The position numbers and the translations under genes are program-made. Of a stretch of 34,572 bases of DNA, positions 25,254 to 34,072 are shown piece after piece. Origin of the DNA: Burkholderiales bacterium (GTDB lineage: Bacteria > Pseudomonadota > Gammaproteobacteria > Burkholderiales > Burkholderiaceae). Within the stretch, counting starts at the first letter, position 1; each line of letters opens with the position of its first letter. Under the pieces are notes generated by a model. That model worked only from the letters and a program-made list of their open reading frames with translations, was not told the origin of the DNA and searched no databases. The stretch covers positions 1 to 34,572 of the forward strand of contig CANBQJ010000013.1 of NCBI GenBank assembly GCA_947371645.1. Direction: 5' to 3'.

Positions 25254-27962
25254 ATGAACCTCCAACACCTGCGCAACCTGGTGGCCCGCTTCCTGCGGGC
25301 CCACAACATGGCACGGCATTTCCGCAGCCTGCAGGTGTGGGAAAACCTCTGGCAGGGCGATGTGGTGCCCAGCATGCCCCAGGGGGTGTCTGACGCCTTG
25401 GGCCAGGCTGCGCGGCAGGACTGGCCGGCCTTGTGGGCGGCATTGGCCTCATCCCCCGAAGGCCTCGCAGACGAGCAGGTGCCTGGCTTGCGTGCACAGT
25501 GGGGCGAGAACGCCGTCGCGCCTGAGGGCCGTCAGCCCTGGTGGCGCCACCTGCTGGCCTGCTACGCCAACCCTTTCAACCTGCTGTTGTCGGTGCTGGC
25601 CGGCGTGTCGGAGGCCACAGGTGACGACCGTGCCATGTGGGTCATCCTGATCATGGTGCTCTTGTCGACGCTGGTGCGCTTCGTTCAGGAGACGCGGTCC
25701 AGCCGCGCGGCCGATGCACTGAAGGCCATGGTCAGCAACCAGGCATCGGTGTTGCGCCGGGTGGGCGGGCAGGCCACCACCCTCGACTTGCCCATGCGGG
25801 CCCTGGTGCCCGGTGACGTGGTGCACCTGGCCGCCGGTGACATGGTGCCGGCAGACGTCCGCCTCATCCAGGCCAAGGACCTGTTCCTGAGCCAGTCGGC
25901 CATGACCGGCGAAGCCCTGCCCATCGAAAAACACGCCCTGGTTTCGCCGCCCGGTGTCAGCGCGCTGGAAGTCGACAACCTCGTGTTCATGGGCACCAAC
26001 GTCACCAGTGGCACGGGCCTGGCAGTGGTGCTGGCCACCGGCGTGCACACTTACTTTGGCCAGCTGGCGCACCGCGTGAGCTCGGAGGACACGCGCACCA
26101 CGGCCTTCCAGGCGGGCATCAACAAGGTGAGCTGGTTGCTGATCCGCTTCATGCTGGTCATGGTGCCCCTGGTGTTGCTGCTCAATGGCCTGATCAAAGG
26201 CGACTGGGTGGAGGCCTTGCTGTTCGCCCTGTCGATCGCCGTCGGCCTCACGCCCGAGATGCTGCCCATGATCGTCACGTCGACCCTGGCCAAGGGCGCC
26301 GTGGCGATGTCGCACAAGCAGGTGATCGTCAAGCGCCTGGACGCCATCCAGAACTTTGGTGCCATGGACGTGTTGTGCACCGACAAGACGGGCACCCTCA
26401 CGCAGGACAAGATCTGCCTGGAGCGCTACACCGATGCCTATGGCCATGACGACCCTCAGGTGCTCAGCCTGGCCTACCTCAACAGCCACTTTCAGACCGG
26501 CTTGAAGAACCTGCTGGACGTGGCCGTGCTGGACAACGCTGCCCTGCACAAGGAGCTCGACGTCTCCACCCACTACCGCAAGGTCGACGAGATCCCGTTT
26601 GACTTCCAGCGGCGGCGCATGTCGGTGGTGGTGTGCGAGCGCGAAGACCACCATGAGTTGATCTGCAAGGGCGCCATCGAAGAGGTGCTGCAGGTGTGCA
26701 CGCATGTGCGCGAAGGGCAGCTTGACCAGCCGCTGGACGCCGAGCGCCTGGCGCGCATCCAGGCCGCTGCCGCGTGGTTCAACGACCTGGGCTTGCGGGT
26801 GGTGTCGGTGGCCATGAAGGAAGAGCCGCCCGAGGCGCGTGCCTACAGCGTGGCCGATGAAGCCGGCCTGGTGCTGGTGGGCTACATCGCCTTCCTGGAC
26901 CCGCCCAAGGAGTCGACGGCACCGGCGCTGGCGGCGCTGCAGGCCCATGGCGTGACCGTGAAGATCCTCACCGGTGACAACGAGCGCGTGACCGCCAAGG
27001 TCTGCCACGACGTGGGCTTGTCGCCGCAAGGCATCTTGCTGGGCGGCCAGATCGCGAAGATGGACGATGCCGCACTGGCCGAGGCCGTGAAGCACACCCA
27101 GGTCTTTGCCAAGCTCAGCCCGGATCAGAAAGAGCGCATCGTCATGGCGCTGCAGTCGCAAGGCCACGTGGTGGGCTACATGGGCGATGGCATCAACGAT
27201 GCGCCGGCGCTGCGCCGTGCCGACATCGGCATCTCGGTGGACTCTGCCGTGGACATCGCCAAGGAGGCCGCCGACATCATCTTGCTGGAGAAGTCCCTGA
27301 TGGTGCTGCAAGAGGGCGTGGTGGAAGGGCGCCGGGTGTTCGCCAACATGGTGAAGTACATCAAGATGACGGCCAGCTCCAACTTCGGCAACGTGCTGTC
27401 GGTGCTGCTGGCCAGCGCCGTGCTGCCCTTCCTGCCCATGTTGCCCATGCAGCTGCTTGTGCAGAACCTGCTCTATGACTTCTCGCAGACGGCCATCCCT
27501 TTTGACCGCGTGGACGCCGATCAGCTGGTGAAGCCACAGGCCTGGGCCGCGGCCGACATCGGGCGCTTCATGGTCTGGTTCGGGCCCGTGAGTTCGGTGT
27601 TTGATGTGGCCACCTTCGCCTTCATGTGGTGGGGCCTGGGCTGGCAAGGCGCCCCGCACATCGGCTCCTTCCAGACGGGATGGTTCGTCGAAGGCCTGTT
27701 GTCTCAGGTGCTCATCGTGCACCTCATCCGCACGCGCTTGCTGCCCTTTGTGCAAAGCCGCGCCGCGCCGGCCCTGACCTTCACCACGATGGCGGTGGCG
27801 GTGCTGGGCCTGCTGCTGGCGCAAGGCCCCTGGTCTGCGGCCTTTCACATGCAGGCCTTGCCCTGGGCCTACTTTGCCGGCCTGGCGGCGTTGCTGGCGG
27901 GCTATGTCGCGCTGGCCCAGGTGGTCAAGACGCGCTTCGCGGCCCGGCACGGCTGGACGTGA
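25254..27962 (+). CDS. mgtA: Magnesium-translocating P-type ATPase (MgtA)
   Basis: 902 residues, the usual length for MgtA/MgtB (type IIIB P-type ATPases), which import Mg2+ across the inner membrane at the cost of ATP. Visible: the first membrane block with NPFNLLLSVLAGVSEATGD, the actuator TGEALPIEK, the phosphorylation site DKTGTLTQDK with Asp at about 377, the nucleotide domain ending in GDGINDAPAL, and the C-terminal block NLLYDFSQTAIPFDRVD, characteristic of Mg2+ transporters. ATG 25254 has only a weak Shine-Dalgarno. The upstream gap is too short to hold an mgtL-type leader as in Salmonella. It converges on the hydrolase gene with about 20 bases between. Confidence 0.95.
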   Translation: MNLQHLRNLVARFLRAHNMARHFRSLQVWENLWQGDVVPSMPQGVSDALGQAARQDWPALWAALASSPEGLADEQVPGLRAQWGENAVAPEGRQPWWRHLLACYANPFNLLLSVLAGVSEATGDDRAMWVILIMVLLSTLVRFVQETRSSRAADALKAMVSNQASVLRRVGGQATTLDLPMRALVPGDVVHLAAGDMVPADVRLIQAKDLFLSQSAMTGEALPIEKHALVSPPGVSALEVDNLVFMGTNVTSGTGLAVVLATGVHTYFGQLAHRVSSEDTRTTAFQAGINKVSWLLIRFMLVMVPLVLLLNGLIKGDWVEALLFALSIAVGLTPEMLPMIVTSTLAKGAVAMSHKQVIVKRLDAIQNFGAMDVLCTDKTGTLTQDKICLERYTDAYGHDDPQVLSLAYLNSHFQTGLKNLLDVAVLDNAALHKELDVSTHYRKVDEIPFDFQRRRMSVVVCEREDHHELICKGAIEEVLQVCTHVREGQLDQPLDAERLARIQAAAAWFNDLGLRVVSVAMKEEPPEARAYSVADEAGLVLVGYIAFLDPPKESTAPALAALQAHGVTVKILTGDNERVTAKVCHDVGLSPQGILLGGQIAKMDDAALAEAVKHTQVFAKLSPDQKERIVMALQSQGHVVGYMGDGINDAPALRRADIGISVDSAVDIAKEAADIILLEKSLMVLQEGVVEGRRVFANMVKYIKMTASSNFGNVLSVLLASAVLPFLPMLPMQLLVQNLLYDFSQTAIPFDRVDADQLVKPQAWAAADIGRFMVWFGPVSSVFDVATFAFMWWGLGWQGAPHIGSFQTGWFVEGLLSQVLIVHLIRTRLLPFVQSRAAPALTFTTMAVAVLGLLLAQGPWSAAFHMQALPWAYFAGLAALLAGYVALAQVVKTRFAARHGWT

Positions 27963-28006
27963 AAGTCCTCCTCTTGCCAGGCATCAAGGCGCCGGCAAGG
28001 CTTTCA
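27960..28006. terminator. Possible two-way terminator between mgtA and the hydrolase gene
   Basis: Nested inverted repeats tgaaag/ctttca (outer) and cttgcc/ggcaag (inner) span the 21-base convergent gap and the end of the hydrolase gene. They could serve both transcripts. No T-tract is seen on either strand, so the call is weak. Confidence 0.3.
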
Positions 28007-28838
28007 GGGTGTCCATCAACACCTGCCGATACAGCGTGAAGTTCTGGATGTCGTTGTGGCCGGCGCCGGGCACCGCCACGAAGCGGGCCGAAGGGTAGAG
28101 CGCCTGCAGGTCGCGCCCATGGGCAATGGGGATGAGGGCGTCCATGTCGCCATGGAAGATCAGGGTGGCGCTGGCCTTGGTGTGGGGCAGATCCTGGTCG
28201 GTGTGCAGCGGGTACTTCAGCGCAAAGCCGGGCACCCAGCTGTACATCTCGCTGGCCATGCGTTGCATGCTGGCGTAAGGCGAGACCAGCACCAGCAGGT
28301 CGGAGGCCACTTCGGTGGACAGGTGCGCGGCCGGGCCGGTGCCGATCGATCGGCCCAGGATCACCACCCGCTTGCCCACATAGGCCGCAGACACCGCCTG
28401 CCAGGCCCGCAGCACGTCATCGTGCAACTGCGCCTCGGACTCAATCTCGCCCGTGCTGCGGCCAAAGCCGCGGTAATCGAGCATGAACACGTCAAAGCCC
28501 GCCTCGTCCCAGAAGCCGGTTTGCGTCAGCCAGGTGGCCACGTTGCCGGAATTGCCGTGCAGGTACATCACCAGGCCCTTGCTGCCACCGGGGCGGTGGT
28601 AGAGCCAGCCATGCAGGCGCGCGCCAGGCACATCGAGGTAGCGGTCTTCGATGTGGGGCGGCGGCTGAACCTGCTCGGGCAGCGGTGAGCCGTGAAACAG
28701 CAGGGCCTCCTGGTTGAGCGACACCGTGGTCACGGCACCGGCCCACAACACGAGCGCAGACGTCAGAACGGGCATGAAAAGCATGGCCGCGAGCCTACCC
28801 GATCGGCGATGGGTCTCCCCGATGGTTTGGATCGTCAT
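27984..28838 (-). CDS. Membrane-anchored alpha/beta hydrolase (BEM46/FSH-like)
   Basis: 284 residues. An N-terminal hydrophobic helix (about 17-40) probably anchors the enzyme on the periplasmic or cytoplasmic face of the inner membrane. The hydrolase fold follows: LVMYLHGNSGN (oxyanion-hole HGN), DYRGFGRSTG, the nucleophile elbow GRSIGTG with Ser at about 164, Asp at about 231-233 (FHGDMDALIP) and His at about 261 (PGAGHNDIQ). This triad and the order of blocks match the BEM46-type serine hydrolases, whose natural substrates are mostly unknown. A later start at residue 19 or 22 would still keep the helix. It is divergent from the chemoreceptor gene across an AT-rich gap. Confidence 0.9.
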   Translation of the reverse strand: MTIQTIGETHRRSGRLAAMLFMPVLTSALVLWAGAVTTVSLNQEALLFHGSPLPEQVQPPPHIEDRYLDVPGARLHGWLYHRPGGSKGLVMYLHGNSGNVATWLTQTGFWDEAGFDVFMLDYRGFGRSTGEIESEAQLHDDVLRAWQAVSAAYVGKRVVILGRSIGTGPAAHLSTEVASDLLVLVSPYASMQRMASEMYSWVPGFALKYPLHTDQDLPHTKASATLIFHGDMDALIPIAHGRDLQALYPSARFVAVPGAGHNDIQNFTLYRQVLMDTLKALPAP

Positions 28839-28884
28839 TTATTACACGTATTTTTCGAAATGCAAATATGTAGCGAATAAATGA

Positions 28885-28911
28885 TTCATTTTGAGTTCAT
28901 GCTGACGATAA
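28885..28911 (+). promoter_or_regulatory. Possible sigma-28 (FliA) promoter for the chemoreceptor gene
   Basis: TTCATTTT (28885-28892), 11-base spacer, GACGATAA (28904-28911). The -10 matches the FliA consensus GCCGATAA in 7 of 8 positions, the -35 matches TAAAGTTT in 5 of 8, and the spacer is exact. Chemoreceptor genes are commonly class III flagellar genes, so the context fits. It lies in the most AT-rich stretch of the window. Confidence 0.5.
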
Positions 28912-29045
28912 GTGACTAAGCTCATGCCGAAGTGAGTCAGGTCGGTGCAGACCCTGGCAGCTTGTTTGCCCGGTCCGGGGACTTGAAGTGCCTTGGTAGC
29001 AAGGTACGGGTGTGTGAACGATGCAAATCCGTCAAAGGTGACCCC
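28912..29045 (+). other. Long 5' leader of the chemoreceptor gene with several short hairpins
   Basis: About 130 bases between the likely promoter and the GTG start. Small inverted repeats include cccgg/ccggg near 28971-28982 and ccttg/caagg near 28990-29003, ending with a good Shine-Dalgarno AAAGGTG (29035-29041). No gene is apparent. The leader may simply be untranslated sequence; a regulatory role is unproven. Confidence 0.3.
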
Positions 29046-30638
29046 GTGAATCAATTGATCGCAACAGTCAAAGCAAAACTGACGCTCGCCTTTGGCGTGT
29101 TCTCTCTGCTTGTCCTGCTTTTGGCTGGCACCGCGGTCAAGTCATTGGGTGACGCCAACGACCGGTTTGTGAACTATGTCGATGGGGTGAACGCACGCGC
29201 CAACCTGGCCGTCCAGGTGCGCACGGCGGTGGACCGACGTGCCATTGCGGCGCGCAACCTCGTGTTGGTCACCACAGAGGCAGATCTGGACGAGGAGGCG
29301 GTCCTGGTGCGCAAAGCACACCAGGACGTGCAGACCCATCTGGACAAGCTCAATGGCGCGATCGCAGCGGCCAAGGACGTGCCTCAACAGGCGCGACAGC
29401 TGGTGGTGGCGATCGACGCGGTCGAGCAAAAATACACCCCGGTGGCCCTGGCCATTGTGGCGCTCGCGCTGAACCATCAGCACCAGCAAGCCATCGACAA
29501 AATGAACAATGAGTGTCGCCCATTGCTCGCCGCCCTGGTGAAAGCGACGGACGACTACGCGGCCTACACCACCCTACGTGCGCAACACCTGACCCAGGAG
29601 TCCGAAGCGCACTTTGCAAGCCAACGGGGCGTTTTGATCGCCGGTTGTGTGTTGGCTTTCCTGATTGCCATCGTGAGCGGTGCCATGATTCACCGCAGCC
29701 TCAGCCGAGCACTGGGGGCAGAGCCCCATGAACTCGGGGCCATTGCGCAGCTGGTTGCCCATGGTGACCTTCGTCGGGTCGCTGGTGGCGATCAGGCAGC
29801 CCCCGGCAGCGTGCTGGCCTCGTTGTCTGCGATGCAGGTGAATCTGGCGCGGATTGTGGACGGTGTGCGCACCTCGACCGACTCGATCGCCACCGGCGCC
29901 TCGCAGATCGCATCCGGCAGTGCGGACCTGAGTCAGCGCACCGAAGAACAGGCCAGCAACCTTCAGCAGACCGCAGCGTCAATGGAGCAGATGACCAGCT
30001 CCGTGAAGCAAAACACCGACACGGCTGCGCAGGCCAGCCGCCTGGCCACCCGGGCTTCTCTAGCGGCTGAGGAGGGTGGGCACGTGGTCAATGAGGTGGT
30101 GGCAACGATGCAGGGCATCTCGGCTTCCTCCAAACAGATCGCCGACATCATTGGTGTCATTGACGGGATTGCCTTTCAGACCAACATCCTTGCGCTCAAT
30201 GCCGCCGTGGAAGCCGCTCGGGCAGGTGAGCAAGGGCGAGGTTTCGCGGTCGTGGCCGGCGAAGTGCGCTCGTTGGCGCAACGATCGGCGCTTGCCGCCA
30301 AGGAAATCAAGACCCTGATCATCGACAGCGTGGAAAAGGTCGAGCTGGGTACCCGCCAGGTCAACAACGCGGGGCAGTCGATGTCCGGCATCGTGCAGCA
30401 GATTGCCCACGTTAGCCAGTTCATCGACGAGATCTCGAAAGCAACTTCCGAGCAATTTGGTGGCATTGGCCAAGTGCACGATGCCATCTTCCTGCTGGAT
30501 CAGGTGACCCAGCAGAACGCGGCGCTGGTCGAAGAGAGTGCGGCAGCAGCAGAGAGCTTGCGGCATCAGGTCGAGCAGCTGGCCGATTCTGTCAAGGTCT
30601 TCGACCTGAGCCGGGCCCAGCTTGGCGCCACAGTGTGA
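29046..30638 (+). CDS. Methyl-accepting chemotaxis protein (4HB sensor type)
   Basis: 530 residues from GTG 29046, chosen because AAAGGTG (29035-29041) lies just upstream and the first helix then starts at residue 10. The frame is open to 28932 without similarity. Order: transmembrane helix 1 ([17 protein letters not shown]), a periplasmic four-helix-bundle sensor of about 165 residues, transmembrane helix 2 (about 196-217), a short HAMP region, and the signalling domain with the invariant hairpin tip [20 protein letters not shown] and [19 protein letters not shown]. The receptor signals through CheW/CheA to the flagella. There is no C-terminal NWETF-like pentapeptide for CheR/CheB binding. 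Ligand unknown. Confidence 0.94.
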   Translation: MNQLIATVKAKLTLAFGVFSLLVLLLAGTAVKSLGDANDRFVNYVDGVNARANLAVQVRTAVDRRAIAARNLVLVTTEADLDEEAVLVRKAHQDVQTHLDKLNGAIAAAKDVPQQARQLVVAIDAVEQKYTPVALAIVALALNHQHQQAIDKMNNECRPLLAALVKATDDYAAYTTLRAQHLTQESEAHFASQRGVLIAGCVLAFLIAIVSGAMIHRSLSRALGAEPHELGAIAQLVAHGDLRRVAGGDQAAPGSVLASLSAMQVNLARIVDGVRTSTDSIATGASQIASGSADLSQRTEEQASNLQQTAASMEQMTSSVKQNTDTAAQASRLATRASLAAEEGGHVVNEVVATMQGISASSKQIADIIGVIDGIAFQTNILALNAAVEAARAGEQGRGFAVVAGEVRSLAQRSALAAKEIKTLIIDSVEKVELGTRQVNNAGQSMSGIVQQIAHVSQFIDEISKATSEQFGGIGQVHDAIFLLDQVTQQNAALVEESAAAAESLRHQVEQLADSVKVFDLSRAQLGATV

Positions 30639-30697
30639 GCATGCAAGGCGAAAAGGTGGATTACAGTCACCACCGATGACGATGCCCTGACGCCCAC

Positions 30698-31384
30698 ATG
30701 CTCCCCAAGACACTTGCATTGATCGATGATGACCGCGAGTACACGGAGTTCCTCGCCAAGGACCTGTCTGGGCGGGGTATCCATGTCGACGTGTTTGGCG
30801 ACAGCAACGACCTGCTGGTGCACGACGCCGCGTACGGTTTCGATTTCTACGTGGTCGATTTGATGTTGCCCGGTGTTGACGGCATCGACCTCATCAAACT
30901 GCTGCGCCGCCGCACCGACGCGGGTGTGCTGGTGGTGTCTGGCCGGCTCGCCCCAGATGTGTTCGAGACGGCCATCACCAGTGGTGCCGACATGTACCTG
31001 GCCAAGCCCGTGCGGTTTGAGCAGGTGGCGGTGGCCATTCAAGGTGTGCGTCGCCGGGTCGTGGCCGTGAACGTGGCGAATTCGCCGTGGTGTCTCGACC
31101 GCCAGGCTAGGCAACTGATGGCGCCAGATGGCACCCGCATTGACCTGAACGAAGTGGACTTCGCCGTGATGCAAAGCCTGCTGGAGGCCAACGGGGAGGC
31201 GGTCACTCGGGAGGCACTGCACGCGACACTGGGGCAGTCCGCCGATTGCCCGGCTGAGGGCAGCCTCAACGCAGTCATTTACCGGCTGCGGCGCAGAATC
31301 GAGCGGGCCACGCCCATGGTCGTGCCCTTGCAATCCAAATCTCGCGTTGGCTATGTCTTTCGGGCACCGCTCAAGGCCATTTGA
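30698..31384 (+). CDS. OmpR-family response regulator
   Basis: 228 residues. The receiver domain has acidic residues at 10-12, phospho-acceptor Asp54 (FYVVDLMLPGVDG), Ser81 and Lys103 (YLAKPVR), so phosphorylation should be normal. The C-terminal winged helix (about 130-225) has DLNEVDFAVMQSLLEANGEAV and ends SKSRVGYVFRAPL. It is diverged from the PhoB/OmpR core sequence, with a short linker. It follows the chemoreceptor gene by 59 bases on the same strand and converges on a PAS histidine kinase gene 32 bases away. That kinase is the likely partner, although convergent rather than co-operonic. Target genes unknown. Confidence 0.9.
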   Translation: MLPKTLALIDDDREYTEFLAKDLSGRGIHVDVFGDSNDLLVHDAAYGFDFYVVDLMLPGVDGIDLIKLLRRRTDAGVLVVSGRLAPDVFETAITSGADMYLAKPVRFEQVAVAIQGVRRRVVAVNVANSPWCLDRQARQLMAPDGTRIDLNEVDFAVMQSLLEANGEAVTREALHATLGQSADCPAEGSLNAVIYRLRRRIERATPMVVPLQSKSRVGYVFRAPLKAI

Positions 31385-31394
31385 CCGCGGCGCA

Positions 31395-31413
31395 CAGCGC
31401 AGCGTCTGCGCTG
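31395..31413. terminator. Hairpin between the convergent regulator and kinase genes
   Basis: Perfect 8-bp stem (cagcgcag / ctgcgctg) with a 3-nt loop, sited exactly in the 32-base convergent gap. It may act as a shared terminator for both strands, though no T-run follows on either side. Confidence 0.5.
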
Positions 31414-31416
31414 GCG

Positions 31417-32553
31417 TCAATCACTGAGGCCCTGGTTGACCAGCAGCCGCATCGTGACGCCTTGGGGTGTGTTGCGTGTCAGGACCACCGACCCGCGGTG
31501 CAGGGCCATCACCCGCCCGACGATGTACAGCCCCAGCCCCAGCCCTTGCTTGTTGCGTTGCCTGCCCGTATTGAGTCGACGCTCGAAAAGCTGAGGCAGG
31601 AGGTCATCGGGGATGCCGCTGCCCGCGTCGATCACATCGATGACCAGGGCCAGTGGCTCATCAGAGTCACTCAAGCGAAGGGTCACCGGGGCATCGGGCG
31701 GGCTGTTGTTCAACGCATTGCTCAGCAGGTTGCGCACGGCAAGTCGCATCAAGCTGATGTCCATGGCAGCGGTTCGCGTCTCGGTGGCGCGTTCAATTTT
31801 CACCCGCATGCGATGGGCATCTGGTAGCTCGGCGATCACCAGTGCCAGCAGCATGTCCAGGTCGGCGTCTTCACGGTGGACGGGTCCGGGCAGGGCCAGG
31901 AGCGAGGCCACAGCCAGGGTGTTGTCGATGCTGCCCATGACCTGTGCCATCACACCCTGTGCCCTGGCCAGGCGCGCGGATGCCGCCCCCTCATCCAGAC
32001 CAGCCAGTGCGGTGGCTGCGCTTTGCAAGGCCGCGGACGCGTTGTTCAAGGGCTGTCGAACTTCATGGGCCAGCACGTTGAGCATTTCCGTTCGCTCCCT
32101 CAGCAGCGCCTGGAGACGCTTGGCGTGTTCTTCGATGTGGGCTCGAAGTTGACTTTCCCGGAGCAAAGCTGCCTTTGTCGCCTTCAGTTCTGTCAGATTG
32201 GTGACCTGTACAAGAAAGCCACGCACTACACCATCGACGTCGTCCGGTATGTATTCGGCCAGGCTGTGACGTTTGACACCGCCTGGTCCGGGCACGATGC
32301 GCTCAAACACCTGGCGCTCACCGGCCAGGGCCCTGCGCATGAGGGGTTCGTTCATGGCGAACAGCTCGGGGCCGAGCAGGTCCTGAACTGATGTGCCCAG
32401 GAGGTGATCGGGGTTGACGCCAAACCATGCCTCATAGGCGCGGTTCGCAAACCGGCATTTCAGATCCCGATCCCAATAGGCCAGCATCGACGGCACGCGA
32501 TCAACAAGGAGGCGCATGTAGTCAGTTGCGCTTGAAGTGAGATCGTCTGTCAT
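31417..32553 (-). CDS. PAS-domain sensor histidine kinase
   Basis: 378 residues with no transmembrane segment, so a soluble cytoplasmic kinase. The N-terminal PAS domain (about 12-125) has LLVDRVPSMLAYWDRDLKCRFANRAYEAWFG, a common PAS_4 pattern able to hold a small ligand or cofactor. A coiled coil leads to the HisKA region with His at about 163 (VLAHEVRQPLNN). The HATPase domain has NLLSNALNNSPP, DAGSGIPDDLL and GLGLGLYIVGRVM. All catalytic boxes are present. It is convergent with the OmpR-type regulator gene, a plausible partner. The gene is the last chromosomal-looking gene before the integrase, so the integration site may lie just upstream of it. Confidence 0.92.
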   Translation of the reverse strand: MTDDLTSSATDYMRLLVDRVPSMLAYWDRDLKCRFANRAYEAWFGVNPDHLLGTSVQDLLGPELFAMNEPLMRRALAGERQVFERIVPGPGGVKRHSLAEYIPDDVDGVVRGFLVQVTNLTELKATKAALLRESQLRAHIEEHAKRLQALLRERTEMLNVLAHEVRQPLNNASAALQSAATALAGLDEGAASARLARAQGVMAQVMGSIDNTLAVASLLALPGPVHREDADLDMLLALVIAELPDAHRMRVKIERATETRTAAMDISLMRLAVRNLLSNALNNSPPDAPVTLRLSDSDEPLALVIDVIDAGSGIPDDLLPQLFERRLNTGRQRNKQGLGLGLYIVGRVMALHRGSVVLTRNTPQGVTMRLLVNQGLSD

Positions 32554-32567
32554 AGGGCCTCAATCGG

Positions 32568-32650
32568 TGGCAATTTGCGTGCATATTCTGCTGCCGGAGC
32601 ACCGACTGATCGCAGCCCCTCAGGGCGCCGAGTCGCTTCTGGCAATTTGC
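32568..32650 (+). repeat. 11-bp direct repeat TGGCAATTTGC, two copies upstream of the integrase
   Basis: Copies at 32568-32578 and 32640-32650, 72 bases apart; ten of the bases (ggcaatttgc) recur at 34532-34541 inside the last partial gene. The core is a small dyad (gcaa-t-ttgc). It could be an integrase- or excisionase-binding site, or part of an attachment site. The role is inferred from position only. Confidence 0.4.
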
Positions 32651-32695
32651 CTCAGAACACCCATGAACAAAGGGTGTCTGGTGGACCGAAGGTCC

Positions 32696-32789
32696 GCCGA
32701 TATCGAACTTCAATGCGTGTCATGGCGTCTCAAAGTTGTAGGCGTTACCTAGGGGAATGGCCGATATGTTGACTCAAGGCGTGTCATGG
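32696..32789 (+). repeat. Imperfect 30-bp direct repeat with 64-bp spacing before the integrase gene
   Basis: 32696-32725 and 32760-32789 match at 23 of 30 positions in perfect register. They share gccgatat, then tcaa, then gcgtgtcatgg. The second copy covers the ATG at 32786 that is one candidate integrase start. This looks like a degenerate tandem duplication or paired recombinase arm sites at the end of an integrative element. Confidence 0.5.
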
Positions 32790-32836
32790 GGCATCATCCA
32801 ATCACACCACGTTTGGTGGGTTTTTGGGTGGGTGGA

Positions 32837-34072
32837 GTGCCGAAAAAGGTCAAGGAGATGTCTGCTCTGGAGGTGGGTAGGCTGAAGGAGTCAGGACTGC
32901 ACGCAGTTGGCGGGGTGGCCGGCTTGTGCCTGCAGGTGCTCGACTCTGGCGCGCGTAGCTGGATCCTACGCCTGACCGTAGGCGGCAAACGCAGGGAGAT
33001 GGGCCTGGGCGGCTTTCCCGATGTGCCCCTGGCCGACGCCCGCCGCCGGGCTCGCGAAGAGCGTGAAAAGGCAGACCAGGGGGTCGACCCGATCGCTGCG
33101 CGCAAGGCCGCATCGGGCGCTCTCCGCGCCCAGCGGGCCAAGGCCATCACCTTCAAGCAGGCGGCCGAGGCGTACATCAAGGCCCATGAGCCCACCTGGC
33201 GCAACGCCAAGCACGCCGAGCAGTGGTCCAACACCCTGGCCAGCACGTATCCCAAGATCGGCTCGCTGAGCGTGGCCGACATCGAGCTGGCTCATGTCCT
33301 GTCCGTGCTGGAGCCTATGTGGCGCACCCGCACTGAAACCGCCACCAGGCTGCGCGGCCGCATCGAGTCGGTGCTCGATTGGGCGACCGCACGCGGCCAT
33401 CGGGATGGCCTGAATCCGGCGCGCTGGCGTGGGCACCTGGACAAGTTGCTGCCAGCGCCGGCCAAGATCATGAAGCCCAAACACCTGCCTGCCGTGGCAG
33501 TCGCTGACGTTGGGGCGTTCATGGCCGAGTTGCGTCAGCAAGCAAGCATGGGCGCCAAGGCCTTGGAGTTCGTGATCCTCACGGCGGCACGCTCAGGCGA
33601 GGTGAGGGGCGCGACCTGGGAAGAAATCGACCTGGCCGAGGCTGTCTGGACCGTCCCCGGCGAGCGCATGAAGGCAGCCAAGGAGCATCGCGTGCCCCTG
33701 AGTCCTCAGGCCGTGAAGCTGCTCAAGGCGTTGCCTCGACACGCGGAAACGCCTTACGTGTTTCCGGCGCCGCGCGGAGGCCAGATGTCCGACATGACCC
33801 TGGTGGCCGTGATGCGCCGCATGGGTCGCGAGGAAGTGCCCCACGGCTTCCGGTCAACGTTTCGGGACTGGGTGGCCGAGTGCACCAACTACCCCAACGA
33901 GGTGGCCGAGATGGCTCTGGCGCACGTGATCGCCAACAAGGTCGAGGCGGCCTACCGGCGCGGGGATCTGTTCGACAAGCGCCGCCGAATGATGCATGAA
34001 TGGGCTGCGTTCTGCGCCAAGGCAGGGGGCAGCGCCGGCAAGGTGATTCCAATGAAGAAAACCGCCGCCTGA
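32837..34072 (+). CDS. int: Tyrosine site-specific integrase (P4 type, DUF4102 N-terminus)
   Basis: 411 residues from GTG 32837, which gives the family-typical start VPKKVKEMSALEV. An ATG at 32786 would add 17 residues without similarity and lies in a direct repeat, though it has an AAGG upstream. The enzyme inserts and excises an integrative element. The DUF4102 arm-binding domain (LHAVGGVAGLCLQV, MGLGGFPDVPLADARRRARE) is followed by a core-binding region and the catalytic domain. Arg is in LTAARSGEVRGATWEEIDL, HxxR in VPHGFRSTFRDW, and His and Tyr in ALAHVIANKVEAAYRRGDLF. All catalytic residues are present, so it is probably active. The stop codon sits within the first copy of the hairpin element that follows. 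Confidence 0.93.
   Translation: MPKKVKEMSALEVGRLKESGLHAVGGVAGLCLQVLDSGARSWILRLTVGGKRREMGLGGFPDVPLADARRRAREEREKADQGVDPIAARKAASGALRAQRAKAITFKQAAEAYIKAHEPTWRNAKHAEQWSNTLASTYPKIGSLSVADIELAHVLSVLEPMWRTRTETATRLRGRIESVLDWATARGHRDGLNPARWRGHLDKLLPAPAKIMKPKHLPAVAVADVGAFMAELRQQASMGAKALEFVILTAARSGEVRGATWEEIDLAEAVWTVPGERMKAAKEHRVPLSPQAVKLLKALPRHAETPYVFPAPRGGQMSDMTLVAVMRRMGREEVPHGFRSTFRDWVAECTNYPNEVAEMALAHVIANKVEAAYRRGDLFDKRRRMMHEWAAFCAKAGGSAGKVIPMKKTAA

Noticed and set aside
25449..27950. 833-residue minus-strand frame opposite mgtA
   Set aside because: Antisense shadow of a clear P-type ATPase; no domain or start signal.
28912..29045. c-di-GMP-I (GEMM) riboswitch in the chemoreceptor leader
   Set aside because: A ttGGTAGCaagg stretch resembles part of the aptamer, but the GGGCAAACC, GCAAAGCC and GGGUUACC blocks are missing.
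28842..29054. 70-residue minus-strand frame in the hydrolase/chemoreceptor gap
   Set aside because: No similarity or Shine-Dalgarno, and it overlaps the probable FliA promoter and leader of the chemoreceptor.
32554..32785. tRNA gene as integration target next to the integrase
   Set aside because: I looked for cloverleaf arms and a TTC-loop sequence and found none; only direct repeats and short hairpins are present.
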